DNA of 24,451 nucleotides from a virus, in the IMG/VR virus record IMGVR_UViG_3300042509_001135, positions 1 to 24,451 of that record; one strand, 5' to 3'. A model generated the notes under the pieces. The model was not told the origin of the DNA, did not search any database, and saw only the letters and a program-made list of their open reading frames with translations. Below are positions 14,312 to 20,603 of this stretch, one piece after another. Numbering within the stretch: the stretch's first letter is position 1; the number at the start of each line of letters is the position of its first letter. A program made the position numbers and the translations under genes.

Positions 14312-15118
14312 TTATCCTTCTAGTTTCTTGAGTTTCTTCAGAAGGGATGCGACCTGCTTTTTTAACTCACCGTTCTCACGCTGGTACATATCTCGACTGA
14401 CGGTGATCTCTTTTAATTCTATCTCTAATGCACGAATCTGTGCGCGTAAATCTTTGATGATCGACTGTGCTTTTTCTTTCTGAATGTCATCGATGCTTGC
14501 TGCTTGCACAACTGTTAGTTGATCTTGCAACTCTTCGTTCTCTGTCTTGAGCTGACTGACGAGCGCAGCCATCTGCTCGCGCTGCACCTCTGCTTCGTCG
14601 AACTCGACCGCCGGTTCTTTCTGTGTCTTCTCTGGGTCCTTGCGCGTCACCACCTTGCCCATACGATTAAAGGTGGTCGTCGATTTCGCTTTGCCGAGTT
14701 CCTTACGCACCGCCGAAACAAACGTGTGGCTGAACCCACACTTCACTGCTATGTCACGATCAGACCAATCCTGCCACTCCAGATCAGAAAGCATGGCGGT
14801 AACGATCTTGCGCTTGGTCGCCGCCGATCTTTGCAGACCGTGCGCCTTGTTCGCGCCGAACGAAAACAGAATCGCATCGCGCAGCGTACCCTCGTGCAGG
14901 TTGCACTTAAACCCAGGACTACCTGCCCGCTTGGCTGCGAAGTAACGGTGGAACCCGTCTGCTAGCCAGTAGCTAACACCGTCATGAAACACTTCGAGTG
15001 GTGGGAACTGTGCGCCTGCAAGCATGGCGTCTGCATAGTCGGCAACCACGTTCTCATCAATCTTGTCGCGGCTTTGTGTGCCGCCGTTGATGACAATCTT
15101 TTCTAAATTAATGTTCAC
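14312..15118 (-). CDS. ParB/Srx-fold protein with HTH and coiled coil
   Basis: A 268-residue protein with a ParB-like N-terminal domain: QSRDKIDENVVADYADAM (about 15-32), then YWLADGFHRYFAAKRAG (50-66) with the G-F-H-R motif. A helix-turn-helix follows (DRDIAVKCGFSHTFVSAVRKEL, about 120-141), and then a long coiled coil (about 165-265). There is no ParA partner nearby, so plasmid-type partition is doubtful; a DNA-organising, nuclease or CTP-switch role in replication is possible. The start is GTG 15118, overlapping the 39-aa membrane gene stop (GTGA). Confidence 0.8.
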   Translation of the reverse strand: MNINLEKIVINGGTQSRDKIDENVVADYADAMLAGAQFPPLEVFHDGVSYWLADGFHRYFAAKRAGSPGFKCNLHEGTLRDAILFSFGANKAHGLQRSAATKRKIVTAMLSDLEWQDWSDRDIAVKCGFSHTFVSAVRKELGKAKSTTTFNRMGKVVTRKDPEKTQKEPAVEFDEAEVQREQMAALVSQLKTENEELQDQLTVVQAASIDDIQKEKAQSIIKDLRAQIRALEIELKEITVSRDMYQRENGELKKQVASLLKKLKKLEG

Positions 15119-15234
15119 TCTTCATCTCCCCAAAATAAAGCAACAAATGCAACCAATGCAATTACCAGCATGAGCCCCATACCAATCAACGCGCCGCCAA
15201 TCAGCGGAATGTGCATCGCAAGTTCGTAACTCAT
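15115..15234 (-). CDS. Overlooked 39-aa single-pass membrane protein
   Basis: ATG 15234 overlaps the stop of the GT23-like gene (ATGA), and its TGA overlaps the GTG start of the ParB-like gene (GTGA). The product begins MSYELAMHIPLIGGALIG; residues about 11-34 form a strong membrane helix (GMGLMLVIALVAFVALFW), and the end is GDEE. The chain of overlaps with both neighbours makes a real gene likely. The orientation by charge is unclear. No function is known; it could anchor a replication complex to the membrane, which is speculation. Confidence 0.65.
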   Translation of the reverse strand: MSYELAMHIPLIGGALIGMGLMLVIALVAFVALFWGDEE

Positions 15235-16349
15235 ATGAGCAGATACCTATAAGTAGGGTTAGTCAGACTGTAGTTGTCATCATCTTCTCTGCTCCACTGT
15301 GCAGCGTTGACCAGGTTTGCAGACGGACAGCTGAAGTTATGCTTGGCTTCGACCATTGCCAAATAGTTATGCATGATTGAAATAGAGGTTTGAATCACTT
15401 GCGGATGGTGGTGATATCCGTTCTCTAACTGATTGGCTCGGTTGATGATTTGAAAGTCAAGCCCTTGCACAATGCTTGCCAGATGCGGATCGTCGGACAA
15501 TAGCACACGCCTGCGGCATAGCCGCCTTAACCAATCCAACTCTTTCCTGTAGGTGTGCATCGGTGGCAGGATGGTTTCCGTCTTTAGCTTGTCACCGCCC
15601 CGAACAAAAATGGTCCCAACGTCAGACTCGGTCGGCGATCCTGCGTAATCAGAGATGGCAAAGTACACCTCGTTGTACCAACCCTTCTTGCGCCGCATCA
15701 TCTCTTGCGCCTGATTAAGATCAGCGTCGAAGAACCGCTGCCGCATGTGTTGGAACCGCATGATCGGCAGACCGCCGTTGCAGAATTCAAATACATCTTC
15801 GAAGATGGATTCGAACGGCTCGTCATACGTCCACCAGTTCCCACTTAAATCCACCTTTAGGTTGTACCCATCCTGCTCGGCGATGATGTGCGCGGCAACG
15901 ATGTTCTCGATAACGGAAAAGAAGCCAGAGTTCGGTGGCTGGTAGCTGATGTAGCCATGGATAGCACCCGCACCAGGTGCGACGATGTCGTCGGCAAACC
16001 CTTGCAGGGTGTACCAATCGTCCTCTTCCACATGCCACAGCCGGTTAGCTCGCTCGAACCCCATGCAGCCAGCTATTTCCTGCGCGTACCAGAAATTCTT
16101 TGGCAGCTCTTCCGGCAACATATCGTCGATGTCATCCCAATCGACCGCGCCCCAAAAGGCAAACCGCGCTGCGATAGCACCGAGCCGAGGATGCCTGCCA
16201 TGTTTCGCACCCATTTTGATTAACGTTTCCGTGGGCATGGCTAGCCGTGTGCGGAATGCGTCATCAGTCATCTCGCTGATGAGCGCAAGGATGTCCTCGC
16301 GCAGATCTGCTGGGTCGTCGGGCGATCGATAACGATTAAATTGGATCAT
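15231..16349 (-). CDS. Fucosyltransferase-like (GT23/O-FucT fold) protein
   Basis: A 372-residue protein. Three features recall GT23/NodZ/FUT8-type fucosyltransferases in the right order: SGFFSVIENIVAAHIIAEQ-GYNLKVD (141-167; compare GxxxQLNNVLxAxxYA-x-G-x-x-VVD), TIFVRGGDKLKTET (246-259; compare VHVRRTDKVGTE, with R250 at the donor-binding Arg), and RVLLSDDPHL (281-290; compare VYLATDDPxL). GYHHHPQ and the following helix match the distal donor-site region. The second Arg of the R-R-T-D-K motif is Gly. The N-terminal 130 residues are helical and not recognised. I chose ATG 16349; it overlaps the upstream gene by 14 bases. The acceptor is unknown. Confidence 0.5.
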   Translation of the reverse strand: MIQFNRYRSPDDPADLREDILALISEMTDDAFRTRLAMPTETLIKMGAKHGRHPRLGAIAARFAFWGAVDWDDIDDMLPEELPKNFWYAQEIAGCMGFERANRLWHVEEDDWYTLQGFADDIVAPGAGAIHGYISYQPPNSGFFSVIENIVAAHIIAEQDGYNLKVDLSGNWWTYDEPFESIFEDVFEFCNGGLPIMRFQHMRQRFFDADLNQAQEMMRRKKGWYNEVYFAISDYAGSPTESDVGTIFVRGGDKLKTETILPPMHTYRKELDWLRRLCRRRVLLSDDPHLASIVQGLDFQIINRANQLENGYHHHPQVIQTSISIMHNYLAMVEAKHNFSCPSANLVNAAQWSREDDDNYSLTNPTYRYLLI

Positions 16350-16740
16350 GGGTTTCGCCCTCTGCCGGATAGCGATAGATTTCAACGTCTTTGGTATTGC
16401 GGTTGATGGTCGTGGTGTAGGTTCCCTTACCCCAGCGCACCGTTGCCCACGCGCAGATGTTGGAACGAACAATGTCCGGCGGAAAGTCGCCGCATTTGAT
16501 GGATGTGATGTCGCCCCGCGCTAGGTCTTGAATCTGCGGAACCACAAAGTCACGCATCTCCCCATACTTCAAGCCGATAGGGCTGCCGCGCTTCTTCGGT
16601 TTCACCGGTTTTTTTGCTACCACCAGCGTGCCGTACTCGTCGCTGCCGCAGATGATCTTGAACTCCAGCAGACCGCGCTTTTGCAGTTGATCCAGGTTAG
16701 ATACCGCCTGCTTCAACATCTTTTCAAAAATAGCCTCCAT
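16336..16740 (-). CDS. Unknown 134-aa protein
   Basis: Begins MEAIFEKMLKQAVSNLDQLQ with an N-terminal helix, then KRGLLEFKIICGSDEYGTLVV, a basic linker (KKPVKPKKRGSPIG), and a C-terminal beta region (ICAWATVRWGKGTYTTTINR). AAAGGA before the ATG acts as Shine-Dalgarno and lies in the last codons of the upstream gene. No family is recognised. It is the second gene of the leftward replication operon. Confidence 0.75.
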   Translation of the reverse strand: MEAIFEKMLKQAVSNLDQLQKRGLLEFKIICGSDEYGTLVVAKKPVKPKKRGSPIGLKYGEMRDFVVPQIQDLARGDITSIKCGDFPPDIVRSNICAWATVRWGKGTYTTTINRNTKDVEIYRYPAEGETHDPI

Positions 16741-16742
16741 GT

Positions 16743-16997
16743 CTATTCCTTTCCTTGATTAAGTATTCGGTACGCAATCTCTTCTGATGCGTACTCCCAG
16801 TCCTTACATTGATGACAGATCATGGCCGCACGCTCACGCTCACGCTCCACGATCAGCCCGGCAAACTGCAACAAGCAAGCAAGGTCTCCGTCCATCCCTT
16901 CGTCCGTGTGGAGAAACTGCTTGCCATCCCACTCATGCTTGACCCACGGCAGGATCCCCGCACTCACCGCTAACTCCAGCACCTCTTCTCTCTTCAT
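16743..16997 (-). CDS. Small phage protein, AERE-type helix, 84 aa; first gene of replication operon
   Basis: ATG 16997 has an excellent AGGAGGTG Shine-Dalgarno; a longer in-frame reading to 17060 would cross the promoter and is rejected. The product (MKREEVLELAVSAGILPWVK...) ends with CLLQFAGLIVERERERAAMICHQC, akin to the common phage pattern FAALVAAAEREACAKVC seen here also at 22744-22977. This family occurs widely with unknown function. Confidence 0.75.
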   Translation of the reverse strand: MKREEVLELAVSAGILPWVKHEWDGKQFLHTDEGMDGDLACLLQFAGLIVERERERAAMICHQCKDWEYASEEIAYRILNQGKE

Positions 16998-17015
16998 AGG
17001 CCACCTCCTAGATGT

Positions 17016-17044
17016 AGAGTAATACAGCACATGATTCTTGTCAA
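17016..17044 (-). promoter_or_regulatory. Promoter of leftward replication operon with operator-like element
   Basis: On the minus strand a perfect TTGACA (17044-17039), a 17-base spacer and a poor -10 TACTCT (17021-17016) precede the ATG at 16997. The spacer contains the reverse complement of CACATGATTCTTGT (17028-17041), which recurs with one change at 17978-17991. A weak -10 with a good -35 suggests help from a regulator. Confidence 0.5.
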
Positions 17045-17070
17045 CACCCGTGTATTGCAAGTTCCGTGTT

Positions 17071-17604
17071 TAGGTTCCCCATGGGTGATAGCCCCCTCCT
17101 TGCGGAGCACACTCGGGGTATCTGCCCTGCCCAGCTACTGATCTTGTCAGCAGCCTAGCTGTCCCAGAAGGCAACGATTATCTCGATGGAAGGTATGTCT
17201 CACCACTGGCCCTTCCCTCTTGTGCTATCCCTCGTTGAAGGTAGCGTGGCTCGCAGGCGGGTCAGACCTCGGCCAGTGTTTTCTCTTCGGCAGCCCATGC
17301 AAGCTCTCTGCTTTCGTGGAAGGTACGGTCAGAGGTTGACCGCTTAATGGTGGTGGTGGGTACCGATCTCCCACTGACTGGCTCCGGCGTCACCCCGCCT
17401 GCACCACCATTAAACAGTCAACGCCAAAAGAAAAACCCCAGACAACTTAGGTGGGGCATGGCCCGTTGGCATGGGCAACCCAGTCATATCCCGCGAAGGA
17501 CTTTTCCCTGTTTAAAGGGAAGATAAGACTGAACTACACATGCCCCACCTAAACTGACTGGGGTTGTTTCGTCCTTCGCGCTATGACAGAGTGCCAACTC
17601 TGAC
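17071..17604 (-). ncRNA. Candidate large structured noncoding RNA (or structured origin)
   Basis: No convincing ORF, but many long-range perfect pairings: 17434-17441 with 17558-17565 plus 17447-17460 with 17539-17552 (22 bp, with a 5x5 internal loop); 17492-17501 with 17571-17580 (10 bp, pseudoknot topology); 17335-17340 with 17417-17422 plus 17344-17355 with 17402-17413 (18 bp); 17204-17211 with 17271-17278 (8 bp). Local hairpins are at 17087-17122, 17132-17161, 17224-17245, 17356-17374, 17504-17521 and 17587-17602. The minus orientation is favoured by the promoter at 17611-17639 and by the loop at 17100-17103, which reads GCAA (GNRA) on that strand. The ends are approximate, and no terminator is seen at the left end. 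It may instead be the leader of the replication operon, or a replication origin. Confidence 0.5.
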
Positions 17605-17610
17605 GCGCAG

Positions 17611-17639
17611 ATAATAGGACAAGTCTAGAAGTTATGCAA
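17611..17639 (-). promoter_or_regulatory. Promoter driving the structured region leftward
   Basis: On the minus strand TTGCAT (17639-17634), exactly 17 bases, then TATTAT (17616-17611). The -10 is a 5/6 match and the -35 a 3/6 match. Transcription would start near 17604, just before the first hairpin. Confidence 0.45.
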
Positions 17640-17784
17640 GCGGACTGTATGAGACTTTATTGGACAACATGAGATGGGGTGACTACTCGCTGCACTGGCG
17701 CTTTCTCTCATCCGGTGGTGGTTCCGGGAACTCACCAGCATCCGCTTTCGTCACCCGCAATTATACAGGAACGATCTATTGTAT

Positions 17785-17819
17785 GGGAAAAAAGACCCCG
17801 GCAAGGGGAAGAGCCGGGG
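17785..17819 (-). terminator. Intrinsic terminator, minus strand (second of tandem pair)
   Basis: Stem CCCCGGC/GCCGGGG (17796-17802 with 17813-17819), 10-base loop, then TCTTTTTT when read on the minus strand (A-run at 17788-17793). It is a textbook rho-independent terminator in this direction only. Confidence 0.75.
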
Positions 17820-17824
17820 CTGGG

Positions 17825-17849
17825 AAAAAGCAGCGTCTCTCTCGCTGCT
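17825..17849 (-). terminator. Intrinsic terminator, minus strand (first of tandem pair)
   Basis: Stem AGCAGCG/CGCTGCT (17829-17835 with 17843-17849) with a 7-base loop, followed on the minus strand by TTTTT (17829-17825). With the terminator at 17785 it forms a tandem stop for a minus-strand transcript that carries no obvious gene. Confidence 0.75.
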
Positions 17850-17960
17850 GGTCGCCAGGCATTCGGCAGAAGAGGAGGTTCACACGTGAAGGAGAGTGAA
17901 GTATCTGCCGAGCACCCAGCCCAACGATACCCGATGCACCCGCTCTTGTAAACGTTGACA
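17850..17960 (-). ncRNA. Possible small minus-strand RNA ending at tandem terminators
   Basis: Just upstream (minus sense) of the tandem terminators lies an 8-bp inverted repeat, TCGGCAGA (17863-17870) with TCTGCCGA (17904-17911), whose loop holds TTCAC-AC-GTGAA (17879-17890). No credible coding frame is seen. I found no strong minus-strand promoter, so both the start and the existence of this RNA are inferred from the terminators. The rest of 17640-18004 shows nothing else apart from the CACATGGTTCTTGT element at 17978. Confidence 0.3.
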
Positions 17961-17977
17961 TATACAAACAATTGCAA

Positions 17978-17991
17978 CACATGGTTCTTGT
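17978..17991. promoter_or_regulatory. Operator-like element CACATGGTTCTTGT
   Basis: Matches CACATGATTCTTGT at 17028-17041 in 13 of 14 positions, in the same orientation on the plus strand. One copy overlaps the leftward promoter, and this one lies 14 bases upstream of the rightward -35 box, as for a shared regulator. Confidence 0.45.
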
Positions 17992-18004
17992 TTTATTTCG
18001 ACTG

Positions 18005-18033
18005 TTGACGTATACTAGATCTAGTAGTACAGT
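18005..18033 (+). promoter_or_regulatory. Promoter of rightward recombination operon with palindromic operator
   Basis: TTGACG (18005-18010), 17 bases, then TACAGT (18028-18033). The spacer contains the perfect 14-bp palindrome TACTAGATCTAGTA (18013-18026), a good repressor site between -35 and -10. Downstream, CTATATCTAGGGG resembles CTACATCTAGGAG in the leftward operon leader. Confidence 0.6.
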
Positions 18034-18057
18034 CGCCACTATATCTAGGGGAGCAAT

Positions 18058-18930
18058 ATGAAACTCACCAACAAGCACGGTCTGCCTGACACATTCATCA
18101 ACGTTATCCAACGGCCTACTTATAGCCGTGGCAACAGCGAGATATCTGTTACGGAGATCCTATCACCGCCGCAGCTAGTACTCCTGCGCCGCCGTCATGC
18201 CGATGATATCGAAGTCGATGCGGCAGATCAGGTCTGGAGTCTGTTCGGGTCAGCAGTCCACAACATCCTACAACACGGCAAGGATGAGCATCACGTTGTC
18301 GAGGAACGCCTGTTCACCACGTTCGAAGGCTGGAGTATCAGCGGCGCTATTGACCTGCAAACCTTTCAGCCAGATGGGTCGGTCATCATCTCTGACTACA
18401 AGGTGACATCTGCCTGGGCAGTCCAGCAGCAGAAGACCGAGTGGATAGATCAGTTGAACCTGTACGCATGGCTGATCGAACGGACAAAGGCGCTGCCGGT
18501 TACTGGCCTACAGATCATCGGCATCGTCCGCGACTGGAGCCGCAGAGAAGCAGCCATCAAAGACACCTACCCGCAGGCACCGATTGTCACCATCGACATC
18601 CCGCTCTGGGACGCGGAGACACGCGAGCAGTTCGTGAAGGGTCGTCTGACCCTGCACAACGAAGCTAACTTCTCGGCAGTCAGTGGTGAGATGCCGCAGT
18701 GTACGCCCGATGAAATGTGGGAAAAGCCCACCACCTACGCTGTAATGAAGGAAGGTGGCAAGAGAGCGAAACGGGTATTTGAATCACTTGACCAAGCCGA
18801 AGCGTTCCGGGCTGAACAAACGGGAGCGCACCACATTGAAACGAGAGAAGGCGGCAGGACTCGATGCGAATCTTTCTGTCAGGTCGCTCCATTTTGTCAG
18901 CAGTACAAATCCTACAAGGAGGCAGTATGA
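18058..18930 (+). CDS. RecB/Cas4-like PD-(D/E)XK nuclease with Fe-S cysteines
   Basis: A 290-residue exonuclease-type protein. GSAVHNILQ (H68), SGAIDLQ (D98), IISDYKV (D113, K115) and QLNLYAWL (Q132, Y136) are motifs I-IV of the RecB/Cas4 nuclease fold. C215 with C270, C274 and C280 (RCESFCQVAPFC) form a likely 4Fe-4S site as in Cas4 and AddB. It probably resects DNA ends to feed the ERF annealing protein two genes downstream. GGGGAG supplies the Shine-Dalgarno. No cas1/cas2 or CRISPR array lies in the window. Confidence 0.85.
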   Translation: MKLTNKHGLPDTFINVIQRPTYSRGNSEISVTEILSPPQLVLLRRRHADDIEVDAADQVWSLFGSAVHNILQHGKDEHHVVEERLFTTFEGWSISGAIDLQTFQPDGSVIISDYKVTSAWAVQQQKTEWIDQLNLYAWLIERTKALPVTGLQIIGIVRDWSRREAAIKDTYPQAPIVTIDIPLWDAETREQFVKGRLTLHNEANFSAVSGEMPQCTPDEMWEKPTTYAVMKEGGKRAKRVFESLDQAEAFRAEQTGAHHIETREGGRTRCESFCQVAPFCQQYKSYKEAV

Positions 18931-19076
18931 AATACCTCATCGCTATCTGGGCGCTGACCACAGCAGGCATGGTCTGGGCAAGCTGCACATCCCACACTTT
19001 TTGTGACAGCCGTGGTCGCTGCTCGTTCTGCACCACATGCTGCTACGGCGGCAACTGTACAACCACTTGCAGCTAA
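18927..19076 (+). CDS. Cys-rich exported peptide, 49 aa
   Basis: ATG 18927 overlaps the nuclease stop (ATGA), with AAGGAGG upstream. The product starts with a classical signal peptide, MKYLIAIWALTTAGMVWAS; the mature part of about 30 residues contains eight Cys (C20, 26, 32, 35, 38, 39, 44, 48) and many Thr and Ser. WASC is a poor lipobox, so cleavage by signal peptidase I, or lipid attachment at C20, are both possible. It should be a disulfide-rich periplasmic or surface peptide. The function is unknown; superinfection exclusion is one guess. Confidence 0.65.
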   Translation: MKYLIAIWALTTAGMVWASCTSHTFCDSRGRCSFCTTCCYGGNCTTTCS

Positions 19077-19088
19077 TCAGGAGAAGAA

Positions 19089-19796
19089 ATGAAAAACATC
19101 GCCACGGCACTGGTAAAGGCGCAGCGGGAGTTTGGCCCTGCGCTGAAGACCAGCACCAACCCACACTTCCGCAGCAAGTATGCGGATCTCTCGGCTTGCA
19201 TTGAAGCGGTCATCGATGCGCTCAACAACAACGGCATCTACTTGATGCAGCTCACGGAAGAACACGAAGCTGGTGTGAAGGTAAGCACTACGTTCATCCA
19301 TGAGTCAGGTGAACAACTGTCAGGCGGGTCACTGTTCATGCCTGCTAGCAAGCACGATGCACAGGGCTTTGCTAGCGCACTTTCTTATGCCCGCAGATAC
19401 AGCCTGATGGCTGCCTGCTCTATCGCCCCGGAGGATGACGATGGCAATTCCGCAACGGCTTCAGCGCCACCTAAAGCGGTACCTAAACCGCCGCCTGCGC
19501 CTACGCCTACGCCTGCGCCTACGCCTGCGGTGCCAAAGAAAATATCGGGCAAGGATAGCGAGTGGCAACTTAGCGTATCGGCGCAACCAGACACGAAGTT
19601 TGAAGACTGGCTCGCTGTCGTGGTCGAGGCTACAGTTACAGCGCTTGACACGGCAGAGTCCAAAGATGCGGTGATGAACATCTGGCGCACCAACGCAAAC
19701 ATCTTCAAGCAGATCGAACAACAGGACGAAGCGGCATACAAGGAACTAGTCGCCACGTTCTCAACTTACAAGGAGGCATTCGGCGATGGCAAATAA
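19089..19796 (+). CDS. erf: ERF-family single-strand annealing protein
   Basis: A 235-residue recombinase. The ERF domain covers about 1-121, with NPHFRSKYADLSA (24-36) and the hallmark DAQGFASALSYARRYSLMAACSIAPEDDDGN (90-120). A Pro/Thr/Ala linker (about 127-150) leads to a helical C-terminal domain. It anneals complementary single strands, likely with the nuclease at 18058 and the SSB-like protein whose start it overlaps by 11 bases. A GGAGAAG Shine-Dalgarno lies before the ATG. Confidence 0.92.
   Translation: MKNIATALVKAQREFGPALKTSTNPHFRSKYADLSACIEAVIDALNNNGIYLMQLTEEHEAGVKVSTTFIHESGEQLSGGSLFMPASKHDAQGFASALSYARRYSLMAACSIAPEDDDGNSATASAPPKAVPKPPPAPTPTPAPTPAVPKKISGKDSEWQLSVSAQPDTKFEDWLAVVVEATVTALDTAESKDAVMNIWRTNANIFKQIEQQDEAAYKELVATFSTYKEAFGDGK
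19494..19529 (+). repeat. Hexanucleotide tract CCTRCG x6 in erf linker
   Basis: Six tandem CCTGCG/CCTACG units encode the alternating Pro-Ala/Pro-Thr linker of the ERF protein. Such a tract can change length by slippage in steps of two residues without frameshift. Confidence 0.85.
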
Positions 19797-20085
19797 ATTC
19801 CCCAACAGCGGGCGGCTGAACTACAGCCAGCGCAAGGTACACCCCAAGTCACCTGACCTGTACGGTGACATCACGTTCGACCGTGCGTTCCTACGCAGCG
19901 CGATGGAAGAAGCAGATGGCGACGAGATCACCATCCGGCTGGACGCATGGCAGAACGATGGTCAGTACGGCACGTTCTTCCAGTTGAAGGTGAACACATG
20001 GAAGAAGACAGAGCCTGGACTAGCGCAGGCACCGAAGCCGCCAGCACCACCGGCTCCTGCTGACGACAGTGATATTCCTTTCTGA
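19786..20085 (+). CDS. Single-stranded DNA-binding-like protein
   Basis: A 99-residue protein starting MANKFPNSGRLNYSQRKVHP. The centre (YGDITFDRAFLRSAMEEADGDEITIRLDAWQ) and TFFQLKVNTWKK are compatible with an OB fold, though not a standard EcoSSB. A Pro/Ala linker leads to the acidic tail DDSDIPF, the hallmark SSB tip that recruits partner proteins. Its start overlaps erf by 11 bases, fitting an annealing-plus-SSB pair. The SSB call rests mainly on the tail and context. Confidence 0.65.
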   Translation: MANKFPNSGRLNYSQRKVHPKSPDLYGDITFDRAFLRSAMEEADGDEITIRLDAWQNDGQYGTFFQLKVNTWKKTEPGLAQAPKPPAPPAPADDSDIPF

Positions 20086-20092
20086 GGTAGCC

Positions 20093-20296
20093 ATGGATCA
20101 TCTGATTGATTACCTCCGTCGGGAGTACAAGATCCGTACCGACGCTGAGTTGGCAAAGATGCTGGGGACCAAGCCACCAGCCATATCGAAACTGCGGCAT
20201 GGTGTTTCTACGTTGACCCCAGCCCTCATCCTAAAGATCCATGAGGCATTCGACATGCCGGTCAAGGAGATCAAGCGGATTGCACATGGCAAGTAA
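20093..20296 (+). CDS. Cro/YdaS-like helix-turn-helix regulator
   Basis: A 67-residue protein, MDHLIDYLRREYKIRTDAEL..., with helix-turn-helix TDAELAKMLGTKPPAISKLRHG (about 16-37) and a closing helix set (TPALILKIHEAFDMPVKEIKRI). It matches small Xre/Cro-type repressors. GAGG precedes ATG 20093. It is a candidate for binding the palindrome at 18013-18026 or the shared element at 17028/17978, which would make it an autoregulator of this operon. Confidence 0.8.
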   Translation: MDHLIDYLRREYKIRTDAELAKMLGTKPPAISKLRHGVSTLTPALILKIHEAFDMPVKEIKRIAHGK

Positions 20297-20603
20297 GTCG
20301 CCCACGCAGCGCAGCCTTGAGTACCTGCGAGAGCAAGGTTATTTCTGCGCGGTAGTGGAGAAGTGGAATAGTTTTACCAAGCAGAGGCAAGACTTGTGGG
20401 GCTGGTGCGACATCTTAGCTATTCGTGAGAACGAAGTGTTAGCAGTTCAAGTGACCAGCACGGGTGTCGCCGAGCGCATCAAGAAGATTGAGGACTCACC
20501 CACGGTTGCGTTTGTTCGCAGCGCCGATATCCGAATCGAAGTACACGGATGGCGCAAGAACAGCAAAGGCCGGTACGTATTGAGAGTGGAGGATATATCG
20601 TGA
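20286..20603 (+). CDS. PD-(D/E)XK-like / Holliday-junction-resolvase-like protein
   Basis: A 105-residue protein. SLEYLREQGYFCAVVEKWN (E25) followed by QDLWGWCDILAIRENEVLAVQVTS (D42, Q55) fits the small phage nuclease-like family with a D-x(n)-Q-x-T core; the usual catalytic Lys is replaced by Thr57, so activity is uncertain. IRIEVHGWRK is also typical. I chose ATG 20286, overlapping the HTH gene by 11 bases. Together with nuclease, ERF and SSB it may process recombination junctions. Confidence 0.6.
   Translation: MASKSPTQRSLEYLREQGYFCAVVEKWNSFTKQRQDLWGWCDILAIRENEVLAVQVTSTGVAERIKKIEDSPTVAFVRSADIRIEVHGWRKNSKGRYVLRVEDIS

Noticed and set aside
12868-14764. GATCAGAC matches in the helicase and ParB-like genes (also near 9515 and 12038)
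   Set aside because: Only 8 bases match, there is no AGGAG before them, and the codons fit the proteins. Their number is somewhat high but I cannot separate it from chance.
17660-17951. Two plus-strand ORFs of 79 and 90 codons
   Set aside because: They run across two terminator hairpins and an inverted repeat, have no Shine-Dalgarno, and encode low-complexity Arg/Gly/Pro-rich text without a fold.
18058-18930. Cas4 of a CRISPR system
   Set aside because: Nuclease motifs and Fe-S cysteines are Cas4-like, but no cas1, cas2 or repeats are present and the ERF/SSB neighbours indicate phage recombination.
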